DNA of 64,000 bases, taken from NCBI GenBank assembly GCA_019802505.1, contig JAFMOC010000208.1:437501-501500 (forward strand), read 5' to 3'. This document shows positions 47,961 to 59,704 of this stretch, piece by piece; the first letter of the stretch is position 1, and each line of letters starts with the position of its first letter. The position numbers were made by a program, and so were the translations under genes. Origin of the DNA: Corydoras sp. C115. Taxonomy: Eukaryota; Chordata; Actinopteri; Siluriformes; Callichthyidae. The notes beneath the pieces were generated by a model. That model saw only the letters and a list, made by a program, of their open reading frames with translations. It did not search any database and was not told the origin of the DNA.

Positions 47961-48104
47961 AGACAATAGAGCAGAAAAAGTTCCAAATCTAGAAGGTTCC
48001 AAATCTACTGTCATGCCACCATCCAGGAACCAAACTCAGAACCTTCTTAGTGTGAGGTAATGATTCCCAATACTTTGCTGAAATTAGAATAATTTAAACT
48101 GTTA

Positions 48105-48255
48105 CCATACCATCCATACTCATAATCAATGTCAGCTGACTTTCATAAGACCAACAGCGAAAGTGAGTAATAAAGCCAAAGACCCTCATGAACATGTGAT
48201 CTGGAAGATAAACGTTCTCCCAATCATCTAAATCTTGAGCAACATAGGACGTGTC
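48105..48255 (-). pseudogene. Family Y exon 3 fragment
   Basis: The frame contains DWENVYLPDHMFMRVFGF and LIMSMDG. It lacks the start and end of exon 3 and is bounded by a 'cacccaggcaac' local duplication at 48257 and 48313. Confidence 0.75.
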
Positions 48256-48319
48256 CTCGCCACCCAGGCAACATCCAATCAGGATTAGGGAGCATGTGAG
48301 ATGCAGATTCACACCCAGG

Positions 48320-49110
48320 CAACGTCCAATCAGGATTATGGAGCCTGGCTAAGTGATGTCACCAGCAGAGGGCAGTCTTTCTCAGCTCACACAGTGCACA
48401 GAGGTTCTGCAGCATCGGGGCGAGTTTTACTGCCATTTCCTCCGAATTTGAACCCCTTCATGGAACCAGCATTTCGCGCCATCTCAGTAGTTCCTACTGG
48501 AAACACCAGTCTAGTTCTAATTCCTACTCGTGAAAGTTTCATGAGTTAACTTATTTACTACTTAAAGAACTGATTAATGAACGAGTATCCAACACCTAAA
48601 TATTTCAGACACCAATCTACAAATAAACTCTATTTTCCAGGTTTTTATAAATCCTCTACTGTCCACAGAGTACAATGGACTGTTCCCAATAACTTTGGAA
48701 CATTGTGAATGGTGGTCGTCATGGCGATAAAACTAAAGGGACATCATTTAGAAAGTCAGATGAATTGTGTTCAGCCGAAGCTCGGGTCGAGTTACAGAAC
48801 GCTCTGCAGATTGTCGTCAGATCATTTTAGATTCCACAAATCAGTTCAGGTAAGAGAAAAGTGTCTTGCACTGAAATGTTGGACTTTTCATTGAGATATA
48901 AAGTTGTTTTAAATATGTCGGCAGTGTTGAGCCATCACATGCCATCACACGGAACAATATATAGGTTTCATTTAATGCCATCGTCGTGTGTTTATACAGT
49001 CGGACACCTAGTGATGCATTCCAAACTATTTTGTGATTACGACAGTTTCGGGAAGGCCCTTCACACAGTTTTTAGTTGGTGGATTATTTTCAGTTCGGCA
49101 GGGACGCCTA
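48320..49110. other. Spacer with inverted copy of the Y upstream region
   Basis: 48690-48830 is the reverse counterpart of 47780-47960. 48830-48860 resembles 31390-31420. No complete exon follows it, so no gene is called. A 'cagtttcgggaaggccctt' Tc1-like scrap lies at 49045. Confidence 0.5.
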
Positions 49111-49119
49111 GGTGTTTAA

Positions 49120-49295
49120 AAACTGATCCACTGGTACCACACCTGCACCACCATGTCAGTGTGACTGCAGTACTGAGAATCATCCACCACCCTAATCATG
49201 CCTGCTCGGTGGGCTCCTGCTCATCAGAGAACAGAGTAAAGGGGACTGACGGAGGAACAGATGGACTACAGAATGGAACTGTAGGACTACAAACC
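49120..49295. repeat. Dispersed repeat, second long copy
   Basis: Same block as 24220-24380, including 'gaacagatggactacagaat'. Confidence 0.75.
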
Positions 49296-49603
49296 CCATC
49301 AGTATGAGAGTTAGAGCTGATAAAAGGACAACGAAAGGAATCGTCCATCAAACGTCTGATGTGTTTGGTTTGTCTCGTCAGATCTCCGCTCGTCATGGAT
49401 CGGAGGGTCAGGCGAACGAGTTGGTAAGCAAATTAAAATGACGATCATTTCTTTTGGTGCTTATTGTGATGGAAAATAACTCTTGTGCTGTAAATCAGAT
49501 GTCCAAATAACTTCAAAAGACATTTCCATTATTAATCCTTAATACCACTTAATACACTTTATTGACTCACTTATTATTATTACTAGTACTCAATTCATTA
49601 TCC

Positions 49604-49907
49604 ATCCGTTCATTATCGTCCGCTTTATCCTATATCTGGGTCGTTGGGGGGGGGGGGGGGTGCCGTTCCCATGCCCATCCAGGGGAGAACGTTTCGGACG
49701 CTGGGCAGCCATCAATGGACACACACTCACTCACACACACACTCTATATGGGGCAATTTGGAGAATTCAATTGATCTTGATCCATGTCTTTGGACTGTGG
49801 GAGGAAACCGGAGAACCCGGAGGAAACCCACGCGGACACGGCGGAGAACATGGAAACTCCACCCAGATGAGAGGAGAACATGTTAAACCACTAAGCCACC
49901 GTGCCGC
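49604..49907 (-). mobile_element. SINE, minus orientation
   Basis: Tail at left (cattatcgtccgctttatcc), head at right (ccactaagccaccgtgcc). A small deletion has occurred between body and head. Confidence 0.9.
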
Positions 49908-49954
49908 ACTTTGTCAATCCTGTTTTTTATTTGTTTACTGTAGCACTGAAAATG

Positions 49955-50115
49955 TTATGTATGAGTGAGTGTGTGCCCAGCGATGGATTGGCGCCCTGTC
50001 CTGGGTGTATCTGCCCAGCGCCCGAAACGTTCTCCCCTGGATGGGCATGGGGAACCCCCCCTCCCCCACGACCCTAATAGAGGATAAAGCGGAAGATAAT
50101 GAATGAATGAATAAT
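49955..50115 (+). mobile_element. SINE 3' half
   Basis: It starts in the TG-rich linker and ends with gataatgaatgaatga and (AAT)n. Confidence 0.88.
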
Positions 50116-50169
50116 AATAATAATAATAATGGATGGATCAAGTATTCTATCTATCGATTCATCTACGAA

Positions 50170-50448
50170 TCGACTCCCTGACTCCTCGTTGACAAGCGCC
50201 GTTCGCGGCTCGAACCGACACCCTGTGGGTGAATCGTCCGTCGCCGCTGCAGGGCGCTGCTGGGTTTAACCGACAAGAGGATGGACCGTCGGCGTTCCAG
50301 CAGCGAGTAGCTCGGCCGCGTCGCGACGTCCCCTGACCCTCACACTCCCCTCAGAAGCTTTAAAAACAGCGGGGGCAGCCGGAGAAGCTGCAGCGGAGAA
50401 GCTGCGACAGCGTCCGAGCCCAACGCAGACGCTTTAAACCGGGCTTTA
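50170..50448 (+). promoter_or_regulatory. wac: wac promoter and 5' UTR, CpG-rich
   Basis: GC- and CpG-rich DNA (ctcggccgcgtcgcgacgtc) lies immediately upstream of the start codon. There is no strong TATA box, although 'agctttaaaaacag' lies 90 bp before the ATG. From 50289 it is duplicated at 37157. Confidence 0.65.
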
Positions 50449-50489
50449 ATGGTGATGCATGCACGGAAACAACCGAGACTCGCTGATGG
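50449..50489 (+). CDS. wac: wac coding exon 1
   Basis: Encodes MVMHARKQPRLADG (last Gly split). The start is chosen because the peptide matches the WAC N-terminus; the second in-frame ATG two codons later is a possible alternative. Donor gtataa. Confidence 0.92.
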
Positions 50490-53400
50490 GTATAAACGCC
50501 GACATTTTCCCTCCCGATAAACTGATCTTTTATTCTGTTGTTTTTATTTATTTATATTTAAACAATACAATCCTACACGAGCTCCCTCTGCGATCACACA
50601 CACGGTCGCTCGCCGCGCTTCGGAAGTGCTAACGTAGCTCAACTTAAACCCGCCGCCGCGGCTTCTTCATAAAGTTTTCTTCTTCCTTCACAGGTGCAAC
50701 GAGCGAAGGGATTATCAGTCTTATCATGTGAGTACAACCGACTTCACGAACCCACCGCCACGTTTGGGCCGCGGCTTCGCTTTTAATTCCACCAAAGCGC
50801 GCTTTTAGTGTCCGCCCGCCTATGCTAAGCTAAACCGGGCCTTCGTTTTTACCTCAGAACTAAGGCCGCGTCCCAAATATCCCCCGTACAGCCTCGTTTA
50901 TGTTCACTACGAAGGGCATGACGTAATGGCGAGTACCGCCCTACTTGGTGGACTTTGTCCTGGGTTTGGGATACGGACTCGGGGTTAGGCTCACCAGTCG
51001 GGCGCCCTCTATCGGCTCCGTTCTAAAAGCATGCCCACTCGCTCACTAGGCTGCTCGAGATGTAGCGGCTCCCGCTGATCTTTAGCGCACTCTGTAGTGT
51101 TGTAGTGTGTCGTTTGGGACGCGGCCTGCAGTTCAATACAAAATGTTCAGTTTTTCACCGATTCGAGTCGAAACTTGAGTTGTCGTTTTCTTCAGTTGGT
51201 TTTATAAACATGTTTTGTTTTTTAAAGATATAATCACGAACACAGGAGTTTAGCGGCGCTTTGAAATTTAAGCAAAAAAAACTTAAGCACACTGCATGCA
51301 GTCTGTTGTCGTTTTGCACCTGTCATTAAAACTACTGAATTATTGAGATGTTCTGAATATTACTGCAACCAGGATGACCAGATTCCAATTCAGCAGATGT
51401 GGGACAAAGACTATGTTTGTGAGGGACAATGTGGGACACCAATGCATAGTCTAAAATAACAAAAAAAAAAGAAACATCTCTCTATCCTCTATTAGGGTCG
51501 CGTGAGGTGGGGGGGGGGATACTTGATCCATCCATCCATCCATCCATCCATCCATCCATTATTATTATTATTATTATTCATTCATTATCTCCCGCTTTAT
51601 CCTCTAGTAGGGTCGCGGTGGGCATGCCCATCCAGGGGAGAACGTTTCGGGTGCTGGGCAGATACACACAGGACAGGGCGCCAATCCATCGCTGGGCACA
51701 CACTCACTCACACACACACACTCTATATGGGGTAATTTGGAGAACTCAATTGACTTGATCCATGTTTTTGGACTGTGGGAGGAACCCGGAGAACCCGGAG
51801 GATACTCACGTGGACACGGGGAGAACATGCAAACTCCACCCAGATGGGGATTCGACCCGGGAATCCCTAATGCTGAGAGCAGTAAATGTATATGTAGCTT
51901 GTATATCTTATTTAAATGCACCTTTCTCTAATGTAAGAAAACAGTAAGCGTGGAGCATTCATACGATTTCAGAGTTTCTGAAATTAAAACCCGTTTGAAT
52001 CTTGTTTGGGTTTGTGCAGCAGCGCATGCGCAGACGGGGACACCTCCTTTTGATCAACACGTCATTTATTCCTGCAGATCTCGTGCTGCACGCCGCTGCC
52101 GTTCTGACCTGATTTGCATAATTTGTCGGTGGGCGGCGCCCTTAGCCTGCGTCCGCGCTCTCGATTGGTTGACATTCAAACCCCCCGATAACAGACGACA
52201 CAGCCGTCCAATGGCGGATTATGAAACACGCATTTCAGAACTGCAGTCTGACTTTCAATAACAAAGCGGGACAACGTCTCAATTTGCGGGACGCCTGAAA
52301 AGTAACGAAATTGCTGGACATCTTGTCACCCTAACTGCAACTTATGGTAAAGTTATGATGTCAACACACGTCACACACTTAGTTTATTTATTAAAAAAAA
52401 AAAAGGTCTTAAGGATTAACAAATCAATATAAAATCCTCAGTCGCATTTAGTCCATTATGGCTCCTGAAACTTTGAACAGCCTGAATTTTCTTATGATGA
52501 GCTACGTTAATGTGAATTACTCCATCCGGCTGATTCCAGGTCAGTCCAGATTAAGAAGCTTTTTCTTTATAATGTCTGAGATCTGGATCGTTAGTTTGTT
52601 GTGTCAATGACTTGATCTGCATTCGAAACCCTTTATTTTGTAAGAAGCATCGTCTTGAAAAGTTAACCCGTGCACGAGGGTGCGGTAGCTCAGTGTTTAG
52701 AGTGTAGGGTTGTCTGTCTGATGGGGGGGGGGGGGTCTGATATGGGTGTTTAAACCTCAACGTGAGGCCTGGAGCTGGGCGATTTCTTTACAGGATTTCT
52801 TCCTGCAGAAATGAAAATTAAATTAATCTGGTTTAAATAAGAGGCGGCACGGTGGCTTAGTGGTTTGGCATGTTCTCCTTTCAGCGCTGGGGATTTCCGG
52901 TTCAAATCCCAATCTGGGATTTTCCATGTTCTACCCGTGGGTTTCCTCCCACAGTCCAAAAAACATGGACCAAGTCAATTGAGTTCTCCAAATTGCTCCA
53001 TATACAGTGTGTGTGAGTGTGTGCCCAGCGATGGATTGGCGCCCTGTCCTGGGTGTATCTGCCCAGCGCCCGAAATGTATCTTCCCCATGCCCATCCTCC
53101 CCTGGATGGGCATGGGGAACCCCCCCACTGCCACCCTAATAGAGGATAAAGCAGAAGATAATGAATGAATGGTTTAAATAAGGTGGCTTAGTGGTTTGGC
53201 ATGTTTTCCTCTCAACGCTAGGGATCTGGGTGGAGTTTCCATGTTCTCCCCGTGTCCGCGTGGGTGTCCTCCGGGTTCTCCGGTTTCCTCCCACAGTCCA
53301 AAAACATGGACCAAGTCAATTGAGTTCACCAAATTGCCCCATATAGAGTGTGTTTGTGTGAGTGAGTGTGTGCCCAGTAATAGATTGGGTGTATCTGCCC

Positions 53401-55232
53401 AGCTCCCGAAACGTTCTTCCCTGGATGGGGATCTGGGCACCCCCCCCCCATTACCCTAATAGAGGATAAAGCAGTAGATAACGGATGGATGGTTGGTTTA
53501 AATAAATAACGTGGCTCTTAGAGGCCTATTTAATTGTCGTGATGAATGGTTAATATTGTGCCTTGCAGCCACTCAAGTATCAGTCCAAGGGCCACTCGAC
53601 GAACGAGCACCGCCATGAGAAGCTCCATAACTCCTCGGACCAGACCCCACCCAGCAAGATGCTGCGACGGTCCGACAGCCCCGACGGCAAGAAGAGCGAC
53701 GGAGACGGCCGAGCCCCGCACGTGCACCGTCCCAAAGAGAGCAGTGAGTGGAGCGTGAATGCGCCGGATGGTTCTGCTGCAGTAGATGTTATGAATGGGT
53801 GGAGATCAGGGGTGCCCAATACGTCGATCGCGGTCAGGTCAGAATCAGGTTTGTCACATACGTAGATATACATTGTACAGCCAGCAGTGAAATTCTTTCC
53901 TGACTTCTCCACGTAAAGTTTAAATTTAAGAGGATAAGAAAAATATTATAAAGATAAAAGTAAAATGTAACTATGTATTTACACTAAATTTTGAAAATAG
54001 GAGAACTGTACAATTATTGCACTAACGGATATGAACTGATATGGTATTATAAGTAAAAGTGAGTTGTGTTTTTATGTGCACTAATGCAGTGCAGGGTTAA
54101 AAGTTGTTTTAGTTATGAGGGTGTCGTGGGGGGATGGTGTCCCTTTAGTCCTGGTTCAGGGTCCGAATCGCCGTTGGGAAGAAGCTCCTCCTTGTCCTCT
54201 CTGTGTTTGCCTTCAGGAGAAGAAAACGCCGTCCTGATGGCAACAGAGTGAAGAGCTTGTTGTTAAGATGACTGAGGTCTTCAACTATCTTTTTGGCTTT
54301 GGACCAGCACCGCTTCCTGTAGATCAGGTCTCAAAGTGCCGGCCCGTGGGCCACATCCGGCCCGCGATGCAGTCTTATACGGCCCCTAACGGGTTAACAA
54401 AATAAGCATTAAAAAACATCCCACAGTCCAAAAACATGGATCAAGTCAATTGAGTTCTCTAAATTGCCCCATATAGAGTGTGTCTGTGTGAGTGTGTGTC
54501 CAGTGATATATTGGCGCCCTGTCCTGGGTGTATCTGCCCAGTGCCCGAAACGTTCTCCCCTGGATAGGCATGGGGAACCCCCCCCCCACCCCCCCAATAG
54601 AGGATAAAGCGGAAGATAATAAATGAGATCTCGATTTGTCCAATGGAAAAGTGGATCTCGGGCCAGAAAAGTGTGGGCACCCCTGCTGTAGATTAACATC
54701 TTGGAGGTGGGGAACCAGGACTTGGTAGATTTTTTTAATTTATTTTTTTTAAAAAGGCAGAATAGCGTGCGGGATGTCCCGAAGCTTTGACGTGCTTCGA
54801 CCTTGTGCCGACTCTTTCTCTTTGTCCAGGTACCGGATCCTCTCCTCACGAGGCCGCCATCAGTTACAGCCATCACAGTTCCAACTCCAACTCACTTCCA
54901 GCTAAATGCACAGAGGTGGTAAGTCTGACCACACACCGGACCGTCCGTTGGACCGGACCTGTAACCTGTAAGCGCAACTTCGGATACGAACTCGTTTAAA
55001 TGATGGATCGTTCCCACGCGTTCTGTTGTTTCTAGCCGCAGCGTGATCCTGCTGACGACTGGTCCGAGCACATCAGCTCCTCAGGGAAGAAGTACTATTA
55101 CAACTGCAGGACTGAGGTCTCCCAATGGGAGAAGCCTAAGGAGTGGCTGGAGAGGTGAGCGGCTCACGAAACACCAAGCTGAGGCCCCGACAATAGCCAC
55201 GTTCTGAGAAAACTGTAAAAAGAAAAGAAAAA

Positions 55233-55300
<68 letters not shown>

Positions 55301-58300
55301 GCTTAGTGGTTTGGCATGTTCTCCATTCAGCGCTAGGGATTCCCGGTTCGAATCCCCATCTGGGTGGAGTTGGCATGTTCTCCCCGTGTCCTCGTGGGTT
55401 TCCTCCGGGTTCTCCGGTTTCCTCCCACAGTCCAAAAACATGGTTAAAGTCAATTGAGTTCTCCAAATTGCCCAATATAGAGTGTCTCTGTGAGTGTGTG
55501 CCCAGTGATAGATTGGCACCCTGTCCTGGGTGTATCTGCCCAGTGCCTGAAACCCCCCCCCCCGCGACCCTAATATAGGATAAAGCGGAAGATAAAGGAT
55601 GGATGGGGATATATATATATTTAAATCCCAGTACATCAACAGCATTAAAATATTTAGCTCAACTCATCTGGCACCAACAACCATGCTACAGTGAAGTTGC
55701 TGCCTTTTGAGCCCGTGTGTTAATGTTTCGTTGGGTCACTCAGGGAGCAGCGACAGAAGGAAGCCGCCAAGACGGTCGTGGTCAACAGTTTCCCCAAAGA
55801 CAGAGACTACAGACAGGAGGCCATGCAGGCGGCCGCCGCCAACGCCATGACCACCATGAGTAAGTACATCCAGCTCAGCGGTGCCGACCCAGCGATCATT
55901 GCTGTGGATGAGTGGGCCTGCGAAATGATGGTTGCAGTTTGGTATGTTCTCACTCGCAGCCGTCATAATACCTGTTGTGTGAATGTAGAAAATATGACCC
56001 TGCGAATGGGCCATGTGCAAGAATTTAGGTTTTTATTATAATATTAATAATAATATTAATAACACTAGGGATTCCCGGTTCGAATCCCCATCTGGGTGGA
56101 GTTTCCATGTTCTCCCCATGTCAGCGTGGGTTTCCTCCGGGTTCTCCGGTTTGCTCCCACAGTCCAAAAACATGGATCAAGTCAATTGAGTTCTCCAAAT
56201 TGCCCCATATAGAGTGTGTCTGTGAGTCCAGCGATAGATTGGTGCCCTGTCCTGGGTGTATCTGCCCAGCGCCCGAAACGTTCTCCCCTGGATGGGCATC
56301 CCCCCTCCTCCCCCCCCCCCTAATATAGGATAAAGTGGAAGATAATGGATGAATATTAATAACATTTAACCCTTTAATCTTCAGAGGCTGCTCCCGCTGA
56401 AAAGCCCCCGTCTCAACCCGCGTACTCTCAGGCGTCCTGCAGCACTTCCGGAAGCCTGAGCGTCTCTAGCGCCCCCAGCTCGTCCACGGCGCCCACGCCG
56501 CACGCCTCGGCTCTCCTGCAGGACCCGGCGCTCCTCCGGCAGCTGCTCCCGGCGCTCCAGGCCACGCTGCACATCAACAACTCCAACGTGGACATGGCCA
56601 AGATCAACGAGGGTGAGCTGCACAGCCCTCCACACTCCCTCCCTCACTCACAGCATGGTTATTGAATTAAAACACTGCGTGGAGTTTGCATGTTCTCCCT
56701 TTGCGCATTTTTAAAGCGAGTTAAAATGCTATTAAAGGTTTCTGAGCTCAGTTTAACTTTATTTATTACGGTCTTTTGTACAAATCTTTACGACCTAAAA
56801 TTATAAATTAATATCCAACTAAAGGTGCTGAGTAACGGAACTACCGTATTTTCGCACTGTATTATAAGGCGCAGTCTGAATTGCGGGGTCTATTTCTGTA
56901 TTTGACCCACGTATAAGGCGCACCGGATTATAAGGCGCACGTCCGATTTTCTGGGCAAATTTTAGGCTTTTAGGTGCGCCTTATAGTCCGGAAAATACGG
57001 TAATTAAAGGAATCCTGTCTGTTGTCCTGACTCGTTAATAAACGCTGTATATCGGGATATTAAAAATAAAGAATCCCGTCCTCGGTGCAGGACGATGGAG
57101 CCCAGGGTGATGTACACGAGTGGTCCGGTTCCACCCCTGAAGCTTGTCCGGTTGTTGGAACCCTGGCGCCGTTCGTGCGGGAAGTTTGACCCGTCTCTCT
57201 TTGTGTTTCCTCTCGGAAGTCCTTACAGCTGCCGTCACTCAAGCTTCCTTACAGTCTATGCTTCATAAACTCCTCACCGCCGGACCGTCTGCTTTCAACA
57301 TCACTGCTCTGCTTTCCCAAGCTGCTCAGCTGTCCACTCAAGGTACGGCGCCGTGGGTTTAATCTGTGTTTAATACAGTCACATGACTTGTGTACCGCGT
57401 GGGATTCCGCATGGTTCTGTAGTCGTTACTTTAATGGGTGTAATCGGTCAGAGATTGGGTTTATTGCATTATGTTCTAATTATATTGAAGCATGTTTGTG
57501 CTGCTCAATGCAGTTCCACAGTTTGAACACAGGGGGCGCTGGAACACGAAGACCTTTAGGGGGTGAATAGTATCATTCCAACTTTTGATGTTTACGAGTT
57601 TTATCGTAAACAGGTTTATCGGTACGCCTCTAAAGCATAGGTGGTGTTTTGCTGCCCTCTGGTGTTCATGGGCTGCAGTACAGGTCAGGGAGTTTCTTGT
57701 AAGTTTGCTGCATTCTGATTGGTAGCTGTCCCGATTAAACGATTGCAAATTAAGAAGAACGGAAAAATGTCGTTAAAACTTTAGATTGTATGTTTAATAA
57801 CTTTTTTTTTTTTTTTGTCGTTTTGATTGTTTTTGTTTTTTTTCTGTCCGCAGCTCCGCAGCCCAGCCAGTCGCCCATGTCGGTGACCCCAGACGCCTCG
57901 TCGCCCAAATCCTGTCTGGTGTCCCCCGTAGTGAGCACACCTCAGACTAATAGCGTGTCTTTAAAACCTCTCCAGAACGCCGCTCCGGTACCGTCTCTGA
58001 TTAAGGTACGGACTCTGAAGCCTTGATGTTTAAAGGTCTTTTTTCATAGCGGAGGTTCTAGTAAAAAAAAAAAATTTGTAATTGGACGTGGCAGCTCAGT
58101 GGGCAGTGCCCCATTAAGGGGGTGGGGCCTGAATCGGGCCTGAATTTACCCTAAAGATCCCATCAGGATCTCATTAGATCACTACATCGTCATGGTGACC
58201 ACATTTCTCAACCAATCAACAGTTGTACACCAAGCCTGGTGCGTTTGTCTCCGGCTCACTGCGACACGGTGTCTTTAAAGCTACAAAACAGCATCGTGGC

Positions 58301-58953
58301 ATATGGTTGCTTTAATATCAGTCGGCTGTGTTTAGTCACCGAGGCGACGGCGTCTCCACCCGGTCGTCTGTTTCAGGTTTAAAACAAACGGACTCTCTGT
58401 CCTTTCAGGTTAACGACTCGGGGCTGAAGCAGGCTGACAAAGCGCCGGAACTGGAGGATCCTCGACTTCAAAGACAGAAGTAATTCCTTTATTTTGATTT
58501 GATCCCACATCTTCGTTAGTGTTTCATACGGTTTAATGAAGACCAGTCGTGGTGTTCTTGTTTTTTTTTTTTTTTTTTTTTTTTTTTTGGGGGGGGGGGG
58601 GGGGGGTTGCTTCTACGTTTTAAAACCAAGCCGTGTTTAATATCTGGGTAAAAAGGGTTTCTTATTTATAAACAAAATTATAATGATTAGGGATTAGAAA
58701 AGGTCTGATGAGCATTGTGTGTGTGCGTGCGCTCCGCAGCAGTCAGGGGCCGTCGAATTCGGGACCGAACGGATGCTTGGTGAATAACGGCGCCCCCGCG
58801 TGTCCGCCCACCACGTTCAGCCCGTCGCTGGCCCTGCACTTCAATGAGAACCTCACCCGACACATACAGAGCTGGCCTTCAGATCACATCGAGAAGCAGG
58901 TGAGGAGAACATGCCACACCACACTGTTCATCTGAGGGTGAGTGTGTGAGGTC

Positions 58954-59034
<81 letters not shown>

Positions 59035-59649
59035 ATCCATCCATTTTCTTCCGCTTTATCCTCTAATGGGGTCGCGGGGACACACACACCAGGACGCCAA
59101 TCTATCGCTGGGCACACACTTACTCACTCACACACACACTCTATATGGGGCAATTTGGAGAACTCAAATGTTTTTGGGAGGAAACCAGAGAACCGGAGGA
59201 AACCCACGCGGACACAGGGAGAACATGCAAACTCCACCCAGATTGGGATTCGAACCAGGAATCACCAGTGCTGAGAGGAGAACATGCTAAAACACCGTGC
59301 CACCCTTATATATATATATTTCATATTCATTCATTATCTTCCGCTTTATCCTATATTAGGGTCGCGGGGGGGGGTTCCCCATGCCCATCCAGGGGAGAAC
59401 GTTTCGGGCGCTGGACAGTGGGGCAATCTATCACTGGACACACTCACTCACACACACTCTATATGGGGCAATTAAGAGAATTCAATTCACCTTCATCCAT
59501 GTTTTTGGACTGTGGGAGGAAACCGGAGAACCCGGAGGAAACCCACACGGACACGGGGAGGACATGGAAACTCCACCCAGATTGGGGATTTGAACTGGGA
59601 AATCCTAGTGCTTAGAGGAGAACATGCCAAACCACTAAGCCACCATGCC

Positions 59650-59704
<55 letters not shown>

